Source of the DNA: Deltaproteobacteria bacterium
Lineage (GTDB): Bacteria > Desulfobacterota_B > Binatia > UBA9968
Direction of reading: 5' to 3'
DNA: 18,683 bases
Assembly (NCBI GenBank): GCA_016193385.1
Contig: JACPSF010000141.1
Coordinates: forward strand, 1-18,683
The position numbers were made by a program, and so were the translations under genes. Of the stretch, positions 1-8,170 are shown one piece after another. The notes beneath the pieces were generated by a model. It had not been told where the DNA came from. It worked only from the letters and a program-made list of their open reading frames with translations, and made no database searches. Every line of letters begins with the position of its first letter. The first letter of the stretch is position 1.

Positions 1-1
1 C

Positions 2-667
2 TTTCCCCACAATCCGACCACAGAGGTAGTGGATTTGGATTTCTTCCACCGGGTCGTGCGCTTTGCTCAGGAGCACGAGCTGCTGGTCATTCACGACCTG
101 GCCTACGCCGACATTACCTTTGACGGGTACGAACCTCCGAGTCTGCTTCAGGTCCCCGGCGCCAAAGAGCTCGGGATCGAGTTCTTCTCTCTTTCCAAAA
201 GCTATAACATGCCCGGCTGGAGGGTCGGCTTCGGCGTGGGCAACCGCGAGTTGGTCCATGCGTTGTCCAGGCTAAAGAGCTATATGGATTACGGGATTTT
301 CCAGCCGGTTCAGATCGCGGCCATCCAGGCCTTGAACGGACCCCAGGAGTGCGTGGAGGAGATCCGCGAGACGTATCGCAAGCGGCGGGACACCTTGGTC
401 GACGGTCTGGCGCGGGTAGGGTGGAAGATCAAAAAGCCCAAGGGGACGATGTTCGTTTGGGCAGAGATTCCCGAACCGTGCAAGGCGATGGGCTCGGTCG
501 AGTTCTCCAAGTTCCTTCTCAAGGAGGCGAAAGTAGCAGTTTCACCGGGCATCGGCTTCGGCCAGTACGGTGATCCTTTTGTGCGCTTCGCCCTGATCGA
601 AAATGAGCACCGCACACGACAAGCCATCCGAACCATCCGCCGGGCGCTAGGAAAAATTCTCGACTGA
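2..667 (+). CDS. alaC: AlaC-type alanine/glutamate-pyruvate aminotransferase (3' part)
   Basis: This is the C-terminal ~221 residues of a fold-type I PLP aminotransferase; the 5' end lies outside the window. The open frame already runs from base 2 (F-P-H-N-P-T-T), so the GTG at 29 is internal and not a start. The PLP-binding lysine is in [15 protein letters not shown] (codon 197-199), and the C-terminal [10 protein letters not shown] and FALIEN motifs are intact. These motifs match E. coli AlaC closely, which makes alanine from pyruvate and glutamate; aspartate aminotransferase or LL-diaminopimelate aminotransferase activity are alternatives within the same superfamily. It leads into hom only 19 bases downstream, so it is probably the first visible gene of a threonine/alanine operon. 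The family call is firm, the exact substrate less so. Confidence 0.9.
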   Translation, partial: FPHNPTTEVVDLDFFHRVVRFAQEHELLVIHDLAYADITFDGYEPPSLLQVPGAKELGIEFFSLSKSYNMPGWRVGFGVGNRELVHALSRLKSYMDYGIFQPVQIAAIQALNGPQECVEEIRETYRKRRDTLVDGLARVGWKIKKPKGTMFVWAEIPEPCKAMGSVEFSKFLLKEAKVAVSPGIGFGQYGDPFVRFALIENEHRTRQAIRTIRRALGKILD

Positions 668-684
668 TAAAAATTCTGGACTGA
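651..684 (+). repeat. 17-bp imperfect tandem duplication at the alaC/hom junction
   Basis: GAAAAATTCTCGACTGA (651-667), the last codons and stop of alaC, is followed directly by TAAAAATTCTGGACTGA (668-684), identical at 15 of 17 positions. The second copy makes up nearly all of the alaC-hom spacer and duplicates the TGA stop. It looks like a local slippage duplication and leaves hom with only a weak Shine-Dalgarno (GGA at 678-680). Confidence 0.75.
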
Positions 685-686
685 CC

Positions 687-2003
687 ATGAAGAGGGGAAT
701 CAATATAGCCCTACTAGGCCGTGGCACGGTAGCACAGGGGGTCATACAATTACTAACGACAAATCGGGAGCTTATAAAGAGAAGAGTAGGTGCTCCTTTA
801 ATTTTAAAGAAGGTCCTGATCAGGAACAGGAATAGGCGGCAAGGTTTCAAGCTTCCCGCTGGTCTTGTCACTCATCGCCCTGACGAGATCCTGCGCAATC
901 CCGATATCCACATCGTTGTCGAATTGATCGGAGGCTACGAACCGGCCCGCAGCTACATTTTGAAAGCTATGGAGGCGGGCAAGGATGTCGTGACCGCCAA
1001 CAAGGCTCTCCTGGCCGTTCACGGGGAAGAGATCTTTTCCCAAGCCCAAAAGCACGGGATCGATATCGGCTTTGAGGCCAGCGTGGCAGGAGGGATCCCT
1101 ATCATCCGGACTCTGAAAGAGGGGCTGGCGGGCGACAGGAACCGTTCCCTCTTTGCCATACTGAACGGGACTTGTAACTATATCCTTACGACCATGGAGG
1201 AAAAGGGGGAAGATTTCCATCAGGCCCTCACCAGCGCGCAGGAATTAGGATACGCGGAGGCTGATCCCAGCTTCGACGTCAACGGAATAGATGCGGCGCA
1301 TAAGCTTGCCATTCTGGTCGTCTTGGCCTTCGGCACGCGGGTGAAGCTTAAGGATATTTACACCGAGGGGATTCGGCACATCTCGCCGATGGATATCTCT
1401 TATGCCAGAGAGCTGGGGTATCGGATCAAGCTCCTGGCCATCGCCCGATATGAAAACGGCGCCATCGAAGCGCGTGTCCATCCGGCCATGATCCCGAACC
1501 AGCATCCCCTGGCCCTGGTGCGCGGTCCCTACAACGCGGTCTTTATCGAGGGAGAAGCTTTAGGTCCGACAATGTACTTCGGGCAGGGCGCCGGGATGAT
1601 GCCTACGGCTACCGCAGTCCTGGCCGATATCATCGAGATCGCCAGAAACAGGCTCCACGGAAAAAGCCTGCGCATCCCGCCTCTGGGCTACCCGATGGGG
1701 AGCTTGAGCCGCATCCCGATCAAAAGCATCAGTGACCTGAGGAGCGACTATTACCTCCGTTTCATGGTATTGGACAGACCCGGCGTTTTAGCGCAAATCG
1801 CCGGTATTCTCGGCGGCTATGGCATTAGTATCGCTTCCGTGATTCAAAAAGAAGAGACGCGAGGGAAAACCGTTCCCATCGTGATGCATATGAAAGAGGC
1901 TACGGAAAGGAATCTCAGAATGGCTCTTGTCCGCATCAACCGCCTGAAGGTCGTCAAAGCCAAGAGCGTATATCTCCGCGTGGTCTCCTTCGCTTCACCG
2001 TAA
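687..2003 (+). CDS. hom: Homoserine dehydrogenase with C-terminal ACT domain
   Basis: NAD(P)H-dependent reduction of aspartate semialdehyde to L-homoserine, the branch point to threonine and methionine; cytosolic. At 438 aa it has the usual length of the monofunctional enzyme. It shows an N-terminal Rossmann fold (LLGRGTVAQG, residues 9-18), TANKALLA (103-110), EASVAGGIPII (130-140), NGTCNYIL (160-167) and the substrate/catalytic segment GYAEADPSFDVNGIDAAHK (188-206). A regulatory ACT domain starts near residue 356 (LRFMVLDRPGVLAQIAGIL), which in this family normally binds threonine for feedback inhibition. The ATG at 687 starts 19 bases after alaC, and the stop overlaps the thrC start by one base (TAATG), indicating translational coupling. 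All key residues are present. Confidence 0.97.
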   Translation: MKRGINIALLGRGTVAQGVIQLLTTNRELIKRRVGAPLILKKVLIRNRNRRQGFKLPAGLVTHRPDEILRNPDIHIVVELIGGYEPARSYILKAMEAGKDVVTANKALLAVHGEEIFSQAQKHGIDIGFEASVAGGIPIIRTLKEGLAGDRNRSLFAILNGTCNYILTTMEEKGEDFHQALTSAQELGYAEADPSFDVNGIDAAHKLAILVVLAFGTRVKLKDIYTEGIRHISPMDISYARELGYRIKLLAIARYENGAIEARVHPAMIPNQHPLALVRGPYNAVFIEGEALGPTMYFGQGAGMMPTATAVLADIIEIARNRLHGKSLRIPPLGYPMGSLSRIPIKSISDLRSDYYLRFMVLDRPGVLAQIAGILGGYGISIASVIQKEETRGKTVPIVMHMKEATERNLRMALVRINRLKVVKAKSVYLRVVSFASP

Positions 2004-3124
2004 TGAAAACTAAAACTCAGAAATTCACTCGCGCCCGACGCGCTGCAGCACCATCTTCCATCTGGCCCGGCGTGATCCGTTACTATTGGGACCTCTTACC
2101 GGTCGAGAAGGAAGAGAGCATTGTCACCTTGCATGAAGGCAACACTCCCCTCGTGCGCTGCCGGAATTTGGAGCGCCTGATCAATCCCGACATCGAACTC
2201 TTTCTCAAGCTCGAAGGCCTCAACCCCACATGTTCTTTCAAGGATCGAGGCATGACGGTAGCCATCAGTAAAGCGGTGGAAGAGGGGAGCCGAGCGGTCA
2301 TTTGCGCGTCCACCGGAAACACCTCGGCGTCAGCGGCGGCGTATGCCGCCAGAGCCCGGCTTGAGGCCTACGTGCTCATTCCTCAGGGAAATATCTCTCG
2401 CGGTAAGCTCAGCCAGGCGATGATCCACGGGGCCAGGGTGATCGAAGTGGAGGGAAATTTCGACACCGCCCTGAAGCTGGTCAAAGAAGCCACGCGCCAT
2501 TTTCCCATGACCCTGGTCAATTCTTTGAACCCTTACCGCATCGAGGGGCAGAAGACGGCAGCCTTTGAGATCTGCGACGTTTTGGGCAGGGCGCCGGATT
2601 ATCATTTTTTGCCGGTCGGAAACGCCGGGAACATCACGGCTTATTGGAAAGGATACAAGGAATACTCTCAGCTTGGCAGGATCGCGGCTTTGCCCCGCAT
2701 GATGGGGTTTCAGGCAGCGGGCGCCGCGCCCATCGTTCTTGGTAGAGTGGTGGAGCATCCGGAAACGATCGCCAGCGCCATTTGCATCGGAAACCCCGCA
2801 AGCTGGCAGGGAGCGCTTTCAGCGCGCGACGAATCTCAGGGAGTGATCGAGGCGATCAGCGATGATGACATTCTTGGCGCTTATAAGCTATTGGCGAGCT
2901 CAGAGGGGATACTCGGCGAGCCAGCCTCGGCCATTTCGATCGCGGGCGTGATCAAAAAGAGCCGGGAAGGGCTTTTCCGCAAAAAGGAAGTAGTCGTGTG
3001 CACCCTTACGGGACACGGTTTGAAGGACCCCGATATCGCGCTCAGCCAATCGGGCCAGCCGATCCGGATTGCTCCTGATATTGAGTCGCTGGCGGGAATC
3101 CTGAAGGGATACGAAAAAAATTGA
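2003..3124 (+). CDS. thrC: Threonine synthase
   Basis: PLP enzyme converting O-phospho-L-homoserine and water to L-threonine and phosphate, the last step of threonine synthesis. The 373-aa protein has the fold-type II PLP lysine K80 in CSFKDRGM, the ASTGNTSASAAAYA loop, the phosphate-binding GNAGNITAYWKGY motif and the C-terminal TLTGHGLKDPDIA. It belongs to the short, single-domain class. Its ATG overlaps the hom stop. The first ~20 residues are basic and unlike the family, whose proteins usually begin near GVIRYYWDLLP, but no better start with a ribosome site is visible, so the coupled ATG is kept. Its stop overlaps the TTG start of the next gene by 4 bases (TTGA). Confidence 0.95.
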   Translation: MKTKTQKFTRARRAAAPSSIWPGVIRYYWDLLPVEKEESIVTLHEGNTPLVRCRNLERLINPDIELFLKLEGLNPTCSFKDRGMTVAISKAVEEGSRAVICASTGNTSASAAAYAARARLEAYVLIPQGNISRGKLSQAMIHGARVIEVEGNFDTALKLVKEATRHFPMTLVNSLNPYRIEGQKTAAFEICDVLGRAPDYHFLPVGNAGNITAYWKGYKEYSQLGRIAALPRMMGFQAAGAAPIVLGRVVEHPETIASAICIGNPASWQGALSARDESQGVIEAISDDDILGAYKLLASSEGILGEPASAISIAGVIKKSREGLFRKKEVVVCTLTGHGLKDPDIALSQSGQPIRIAPDIESLAGILKGYEKN

Positions 3125-4341
3125 AATTCGTTATTTTGCAAGGGGATGGGATGGCTGACTATCCCCTCACGGAGTTGGGCGGCAAGACCCCATTGGAGGC
3201 GGCGGCAACGCCGAATATGGATTGGCTCGCCTCCCACGGGACTTTAGGCCTTGCCCATACGATTCCCCCTGGATTCCCTCCTGGAAGCGATGTCGGGAAC
3301 ATGAGCATACTCGGCTACGACCCGGCGCTTTACCACACGGGACGCTCTCCCCTTGAGGCGGCCAGCATGGGAGTAGCCCTCGGCGAAAAGGACATAGCTT
3401 TTCGCTGTAATCTGGTGACCTTGCGGGGGGAGGGAAGTGAGGCGGTCATGGAGGATTTTACCGCTGGCCACATCTCGAGCGAGGAGGGGGCCGAGATCGT
3501 CCACGATCTCAACCGTCGCCTGGGCGGAAACGGCATCGAGTTTTATCCCGGGGTGAGTTACCGCCATTTGATGGTTTGGCGGGAAGGGATGGGGTCCATG
3601 GAAACCACTCCGCCGCACGACATCACAGGTCAGAAGATCGGTCCCCACTTGCCTCGAGGTCCAGGCGCGCAGCGGCTTCTTAAGCTGATGGAAGGATCGA
3701 AGGACCTTCTGGCCGAGCAGGCGGTCAGCCGCAAACACAGCCGGAAGGGAACGCGAAAAGCCACTTCAATCTGGCTGTGGGGACAGGGGAGGGCGCCAAC
3801 CATGCCAACTCTCCGGGAGCGGTTTGGCATCAGTGGAGGCGTAATCTCCGCGGTGGATATCGTCAACGGGCTGGGAGCCTATGCCGGCCTCGATCGAATT
3901 CGGGTTCCCGGGATTACCGGCTTCGTCGACACCAACTACCTGGGTAAAGGGGAATACGGCCTGCGGGCGCTAGAGGAAAAAGACCTCATTTTTATACATG
4001 TCGAGGCGCCGGATGAGGCCGGACATATGGGGGACGTGGAAAAAAAAATCAAAGCCATTGAGGACTTCGACGAAAAGGTTGTCGGAACCGTCCTGCGAGG
4101 TATGGACCGGTGGCAGGAGTGGAGCCTGCTTCTCGTGCCCGATCATCCCACACCGATCGCGGTCAAAACTCACGTCTCCGATCCGGTGCCTTTCGTGCTC
4201 TTTTCGTCCCGCGAGAAAAAAGAGTCTAGCCGGCGCGGCTACAACGAAAGCGACGCTAAAAAGACCGGGGTTATTGTAAAACAGGCCCATACACTGATAG
4301 AGGCGCTAATAGGAGGAAAAAAAAAGTGGACCGAAACCTAG
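3121..4341 (+). CDS. apgM: ApgM-type 2,3-BPG-independent phosphoglycerate mutase homologue, proposed homoserine kinase
   Basis: Member of the archaeal-type cofactor-independent phosphoglycerate mutase group of the alkaline phosphatase superfamily, 406 aa. Visible motifs are the N-terminal metal site (LQGDGMADYP), the nucleophile serine in PPGSDVGNMSILGYDP (S56), IWLWGQGRAP, the metal-binding HVEAPDEAGHMGD, and DHPTPIAVKTH. Bacterial members encoded with threonine genes have been proposed as the homoserine kinase (the hypothetical homoserine kinase subfamily), replacing GHMP-type ThrB. Lying between thrC and glpX, it would make the phosphohomoserine used by ThrC. A TTG start is chosen because it overlaps the thrC stop by 4 bases and the first codons match the family N-terminus. 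The C-terminus overlaps glpX by 16 bases. Family membership is firm; homoserine kinase activity is inferred from context, and a true mutase remains possible. Confidence 0.9.
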   Translation: MKFVILQGDGMADYPLTELGGKTPLEAAATPNMDWLASHGTLGLAHTIPPGFPPGSDVGNMSILGYDPALYHTGRSPLEAASMGVALGEKDIAFRCNLVTLRGEGSEAVMEDFTAGHISSEEGAEIVHDLNRRLGGNGIEFYPGVSYRHLMVWREGMGSMETTPPHDITGQKIGPHLPRGPGAQRLLKLMEGSKDLLAEQAVSRKHSRKGTRKATSIWLWGQGRAPTMPTLRERFGISGGVISAVDIVNGLGAYAGLDRIRVPGITGFVDTNYLGKGEYGLRALEEKDLIFIHVEAPDEAGHMGDVEKKIKAIEDFDEKVVGTVLRGMDRWQEWSLLLVPDHPTPIAVKTHVSDPVPFVLFSSREKKESSRRGYNESDAKKTGVIVKQAHTLIEALIGGKKKWTET

Positions 4342-5276
4342 CTTTGGAAGTTGTCCGTGTCACGGAGGCAGCCGCCCTGTCGAGCGCGCGCTTTATGGGC
4401 AGGGGAGACGAGCGGGCGGCGGACCAGGCAGCGGTGGATGCGATGCGACAGGCGTTTAACTCCGTGGCGATCAACGGCACCGTAGTCATCGGGGAAGGGG
4501 AGCGGGATGAAGCGCCGATGCTCTACATCGGGGAGAAGGTGGGGTGCGGTGGTCCCGAGGTGGATATTTCGCTGGATCCTTTAGAGGGAACCACGATCTG
4601 CGCCAACGGCGCTCCCAATGCCCTGTCGGTTATCGCCATCGCCGAGCGCGGCAATTTCCTCCATTGCCCGGATACCTATATGGATAAGATTGCCGTTGGT
4701 CCTGTGGGCAAAGGCGTCGTAGATTTGGATAAAAGCCCCACGGAAAATCTCAAGGCCCTGGCGGAGGCCAAAGGAACACGGGTCGAGGATTTGACCGTCA
4801 TCATTCTCTACCGTCCCCGGCATGAAGCCCTCATCCAGGAGGTCCGCCGCCTCGGCGCGCGGATCAAGCTGATCAGCGACGGGGATGTCTCAGCGGCCAT
4901 TGCAACGACCAAGCCGGAGACAGGCATTGACCTCTTGCTGGGAATCGGCGGCGCCCCTGAAGGGGTTTTGGCCGCGGCTGCGCTACGCTGTGTCGGTGGA
5001 GACATGCAGGGGCGCCTGAAGCCGAGAAATCCGCAGGAGATCGAGCGCGCGCAAGCGATGGGGATTAAAGACATCAACAAAAAATTTTCCATCGAAGAGC
5101 TGGCAGGCGGGGATGTCATGTTTGCTGCGACCGGGGTCACCGACGGCGACTATTTGCGAGGCGTCCACTTCTTTGCGGGCGGAGCTACTACGCAGTCGAT
5201 CGTGATGCGGTCAAAAAGCCGCACGATCCGGGTCATCGACGCGGCCCATTACTTCGACTTCAAACCCCAATACTGA
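4326..5276 (+). CDS. glpX: Class II fructose-1,6-bisphosphatase GlpX
   Basis: Hydrolyses fructose 1,6-bisphosphate to fructose 6-phosphate in gluconeogenesis; Mn2+/Mg2+-dependent member of the lithium-sensitive phosphatase fold. The 316 aa match the family length. The signatures GEGERDEAPM (residues 56-65) and DPLEGTT (84-90) hold the metal and phosphate ligands; the glycine-rich GIGGAPEGVLAAAALRC and the C-terminal FAATGVTDGDYLRGV are also present. The GTG start at 4326 is supported by a strong AGGAGG (4312-4317) inside the 3' end of apgM, which it overlaps by 16 bases in another frame. Sedoheptulose-1,7-bisphosphatase side activity occurs in some members. It is presumably co-transcribed with the threonine genes. 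Confidence 0.96.
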   Translation: MDRNLALEVVRVTEAAALSSARFMGRGDERAADQAAVDAMRQAFNSVAINGTVVIGEGERDEAPMLYIGEKVGCGGPEVDISLDPLEGTTICANGAPNALSVIAIAERGNFLHCPDTYMDKIAVGPVGKGVVDLDKSPTENLKALAEAKGTRVEDLTVIILYRPRHEALIQEVRRLGARIKLISDGDVSAAIATTKPETGIDLLLGIGGAPEGVLAAAALRCVGGDMQGRLKPRNPQEIERAQAMGIKDINKKFSIEELAGGDVMFAATGVTDGDYLRGVHFFAGGATTQSIVMRSKSRTIRVIDAAHYFDFKPQY

Positions 5277-5310
5277 CCGCCGCCTCCTTTTCGTTCTCTT
5301 TTGCCGGCTC

Positions 5311-5541
5311 ATGAAACGCAGGAAAAGAGGTTGCTTTGCCCTGGTTGCGAGATCTGTCGCAGCCGTTTTTTTGATTTGGCTGGTCGCCTTTTTGCTCTGG
5401 CTGTTCTGGCCGGAACTTAGAGGGTACTTCCGGCCCGAAGAAAAAAAGGTCTCGTCAGGAGAAAAGCAAGGATCTTCACGCGAGCAGATCTACGAGGAGG
5501 AGCGAAAACGCCTCGAGGATATATTGAAACGGAAGCCGTGA
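5311..5541 (+). CDS. Small single-pass membrane protein of unknown function
   Basis: A 76-aa protein with a basic N-terminus (MKRRKRGC), one strongly hydrophobic helix at about residues 12-33 (LVARSVAAVFLIWLVAFLLW), then a charged, lysine/glutamate-rich tail. The layout predicts an inner-membrane anchor with a short hydrophilic tail; orientation cannot be fixed. It starts 34 bases after glpX with no clear ribosome-binding site, and it is the last gene before a convergent minus-strand gene. I do not recognise the family. It could be a spurious frame, but the clean hydrophobic/charged partition argues for a real protein. Confidence 0.6.
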   Translation: MKRRKRGCFALVARSVAAVFLIWLVAFLLWLFWPELRGYFRPEEKKVSSGEKQGSSREQIYEEERKRLEDILKRKP

Positions 5542-5562
5542 CGGTAGCAGCAGGCGGAAAGG

Positions 5563-6288
5563 TTAAGGCTCTCGAGGATCCTCCCCTTGGGGCTGCAAAC
5601 GGTATTCGACGCAGAGACTTCGCCAGGACTCGAGGTCGGCCAGCGCTCTAAGCGAGGCGAAGACTGAAAAGGTTATAGGCAACTTATGATGGCTATGCTC
5701 GTGAAGAGCCCGCTCCGGGGTGATCCATAACCCATCTCGAAACTGCGGAGCAACCCTTACCGCGGCTTGATTACGCGGCAGCCGGGCGAGAAAGTACCGC
5801 GTGTGCGCCGGGCCGCGCGACGGCACCGGCTCAAGCCAGTGGGAAAAATATGCGAGCCGAGTCATGTCGCAAAGCAGTCCCTCCGACTCCAAAAAAGCCC
5901 GAAACCCGAGCTTTCCTGCGGCCAATTCCCAACGCTTTGTGGCTAACTGCTCCTCTCGCTCTGTGATCTCCCGCGGATCCCCTGCTTCGGGAACACAAAA
6001 GAGCACTCCAACTTCCTCAAAGAGCGCCCGAATGGCGGCCACCCAGTGGGCCAAGGCAATCACGGAGCGGAGCTCCGAGCCAAGAAGCTTCTGCGCTTGG
6101 CCCCGCGATAACCCGCGGCACCGCCGCAATATCGCCTCCCGCCAGTCCTCCTCCGAGATATCTCGGCCGGGGAAGTCATAGCTGCTTTGGGGACCGCGCC
6201 GCATCAAATAGATGTCAAATCCATCATCTTCCCTGGGCCGGAAAAGCACGACCCGTACGGCACGCTGCGGCTGGTCGATACCGCTCAT
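5563..6288 (-). CDS. Nudix hydrolase, NUDT19/RP2-like branch
   Basis: A 241-aa protein with the layout of the NUDT19-like Nudix subfamily: an N-terminal strand (RAVRVVLFRP), YLMRRGPQSSYDFPG, a long insertion, then AAIRALFEEVGVLF. These enzymes split nucleoside-diphosphate-linked compounds such as CoA or its esters using Mg2+ held by the Nudix helix. Here the helix reads R-A-L-F-E-E-V-G, so the usual RE pair has become RA while the EE pair remains. The second glycine of FPGG is arginine. Activity may therefore be altered. Its ATG overlaps the stop of the upstream NRDE gene by 4 bases (ATGA), so the two are translationally coupled. The substrate is unknown. Confidence 0.85.
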   Translation of the reverse strand: MSGIDQPQRAVRVVLFRPREDDGFDIYLMRRGPQSSYDFPGRDISEEDWREAILRRCRGLSRGQAQKLLGSELRSVIALAHWVAAIRALFEEVGVLFCVPEAGDPREITEREEQLATKRWELAAGKLGFRAFLESEGLLCDMTRLAYFSHWLEPVPSRGPAHTRYFLARLPRNQAAVRVAPQFRDGLWITPERALHEHSHHKLPITFSVFASLRALADLESWRSLCVEYRLQPQGEDPREP

Positions 6289-7094
6289 AGAACTTCAAGG
6301 GAGGGGTATTTGACGAATTCGCTTCGGCAGGGAGCGCTGGGGGCGTGATAATAGTGGAATTGTCTTTCTCGGCTTGAATAAAAGATGATGCTCGAGGAAA
6401 CGGTGCCATATTGGTCCGCGTGGACGCAAATTGCATCCCGCGGGTCCTTCGCCTCGCGGCCCGGCTGGTGGCTGCTCAGGGCCGCTTTGAAAAAGTTTAA
6501 CCATGGAGGCTGACCTTGTTCCCCGGGGTTGTCCGGCGCGGAGTTCTCTTCTGTGAATGATCCCCCTGCTTCCCTCAGCCGGGTCGCGGCATCGAGAAAG
6601 AGGCGGTAGGCCAGGTTCATCTTCTCGCTGCGGGGATCAAAGATGGATGTATTACTGATCACATGGATCCCCTGGTCCAAGGGAATCACTTCGATTTTTT
6701 CATCCTGATTGTAGGCAACACAGGCGTTCTCGCGGTTAGCGATGAGAAGATTGAAGGGAAGATAAGCGCTAGCGCGCTCGCGCCGAAGAAGCTCGTCAGC
6801 CTCCATTGGGTTTGAGGCCTTAAGGATGTCCAGACAGAGCAGCCCTCTGGATCTCTTGCCGGCTCGGTCGCTGGCTCCATCCGACCTGCGGTTTAAGATT
6901 CCGACCAGCAAGCCGTGTTGATTTACCCCCAGCCATGTGCCGCCAGCCCGAAGGTCCTTGCCGCCATAGATGAGAGGCGAGAACAGCAATACCTGTGGCG
7001 GCACGGAAGGGCGGGAATAGAACTCGTCCCGGTTCGCCGCGACCATCAAGGGAGTGCTGTCAAGCTGCCGGAAATAAAGGGCCAGGGTGCACAT
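6285..7094 (-). CDS. NRDE-family protein (TANGO2 homologue)
   Basis: A 269-aa protein that begins MCTLALYF and carries the family-defining Asn-Arg-Asp-Glu at residues 21-24 (VAANRDEFYSRP), followed by GGTWLGVNQHGLLVGILNRR and a central YLPFNLLIANRENACVAYN-type segment. The N-terminal Met-Cys is conserved in the family and recalls an Ntn-hydrolase-like N-terminus. The human homologue TANGO2 has been linked to lipid/CoA and haem handling; bacterial members have no settled reaction. Pairing with a CoA-type Nudix hydrolase through a 4-base overlap is suggestive but not proof of a shared role. It is divergent from the MoxR gene, with ~108 bases of shared upstream region. Confidence 0.9.
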   Translation of the reverse strand: MCTLALYFRQLDSTPLMVAANRDEFYSRPSVPPQVLLFSPLIYGGKDLRAGGTWLGVNQHGLLVGILNRRSDGASDRAGKRSRGLLCLDILKASNPMEADELLRRERASAYLPFNLLIANRENACVAYNQDEKIEVIPLDQGIHVISNTSIFDPRSEKMNLAYRLFLDAATRLREAGGSFTEENSAPDNPGEQGQPPWLNFFKAALSSHQPGREAKDPRDAICVHADQYGTVSSSIIFYSSRERQFHYYHAPSAPCRSEFVKYPSLEVL

Positions 7095-7151
7095 ACTATT
7101 CGTTTACAGAAACGGCCGTCCGTGTGCAATGGAAAGGGGAGGGGGCAGAAT

Positions 7152-7180
7152 TTGTTCGTGGAAATTTTTTGTGCTAGGCT
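7152..7180 (+). promoter_or_regulatory. Candidate sigma-70-type promoter for the moxR-VWA-miaB operon
   Basis: TTGTTC (7152-7157), a 17-base AT-rich spacer and TAGGCT (7175-7180) preceded by TGC, an extended -10 pattern. It lies 22 bases before the MoxR ATG in the only gap between the divergent NRDE and MoxR genes. Match to consensus is partial. Confidence 0.4.
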
Positions 7181-7202
7181 GAAATCTTTTGAGGGGCCCG
7201 TT

Positions 7203-8165
7203 ATGTTTGCCTCTGTAGACGACGTCATCAAGCGGTTGGCCGAACAGCGATACCTCTGCAGCCGGAACGTGGCCACCGTGGTTTATCTTGCCTGCGCGAT
7301 GGGCAAACCGATCCTTGTCGAAGGCCCCGCGGGGGTAGGGAAGACCGAGCTGGGGAAGGTCCTGGCTTCTTCGCTCCATTTGGAGCTGATTCGCTTGCAG
7401 TGCTACGAAGGGCTGGACGAGGCGAAGGCCCTCTATGAATGGGAATATGCCAAACAGCTCCTCTATACCCAGATTTTGAAGGACAAAATTGGCGAGATCC
7501 TTCACGGATCTCAAGATCTCCAGCATGCCGTAGAGCGCATCGCCAGCGAGGACAATGTGTTTTTCTCCGAGAGGTTTCTCCTGCCCCGCCCGCTGTTGCG
7601 CGCCATCGTCTCCCGCGAACCCACGGTTCTCCTGATCGACGAGGTGGATAAGTCGGACACTGAGTTTGAAGCGTTTTTGCTCGAGGTGCTGAGCGATTTT
7701 CAGATCAGCGTTCCCGAGATCGGAACTTTGAAGGCGAACCACCGTCCATTCGTGGTCCTCACGAGCAATAACAGCCGGGAGATGTCCGACGCCCTCAAGC
7801 GGCGCTGCCTCCATCTCTATCTGGACTATCCCGACCCGCAGCGGGAGTTGGAGATCGTCAAGCTCAAGGTCCCCGGGGTAGGGGAGAAGCTCGTCGAGGA
7901 GGTGGTTCGCCTGCTCCAGCGGCTGCGCAAGCTCGACCTCAAAAAGAAACCCAGCATCAGCGAGACCCTCGATTGGGTGAGGGCGCTGACCCTGCTCAAC
8001 ATCGCGAGACTGGACCAACCCTTGGTGGAAGAAACCCTGTCGACCCTGCTGAAATACGAAGGCGACATCCGCAAAGCCCAAAAGGAGATGCAGGAATATC
8101 TCGCCGAGCGCAAGGCGAAACTGCCGGCCCCCATCCTCGAAAGCGACAAGGATCTCCTGCACTAA
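7203..8165 (+). CDS. MoxR-family AAA+ ATPase (CoxD-like)
   Basis: A 320-aa AAA+ ATPase of the MoxR group, ATP-driven chaperones that remodel or load cofactors into partner complexes. Walker A is GPAGVGKT (residues 41-48), Walker B LLIDEVDK (143-150), sensor 1 LTSNN (186-190), and an arginine-finger region ALKRRC follows. The ATG at 7203 is chosen because GAGGGG lies 7 bases upstream and the family N-terminus begins there; the frame is open further 5', but that part overlaps the divergent promoter region. Six bases separate it from the VWA gene, the classic MoxR-VWA pair. It resembles CoxD, but no CO dehydrogenase structural genes are present, so the client is unknown. Confidence 0.92.
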   Translation: MFASVDDVIKRLAEQRYLCSRNVATVVYLACAMGKPILVEGPAGVGKTELGKVLASSLHLELIRLQCYEGLDEAKALYEWEYAKQLLYTQILKDKIGEILHGSQDLQHAVERIASEDNVFFSERFLLPRPLLRAIVSREPTVLLIDEVDKSDTEFEAFLLEVLSDFQISVPEIGTLKANHRPFVVLTSNNSREMSDALKRRCLHLYLDYPDPQRELEIVKLKVPGVGEKLVEEVVRLLQRLRKLDLKKKPSISETLDWVRALTLLNIARLDQPLVEETLSTLLKYEGDIRKAQKEMQEYLAERKAKLPAPILESDKDLLH

Positions 8166-8170
8166 GCGCC

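Noticed and set aside
6915..7202. 96-residue N-terminal extension of the MoxR gene
   Set aside because: It would overlap the divergent NRDE gene and the promoter region; the ATG at 7203 has GAGGGG and matches the family start.
7104..8162. 352-codon minus-strand open frame
   Set aside because: Fully antisense to the MoxR gene, whose Walker motifs are intact; composition is that of a mirror frame.
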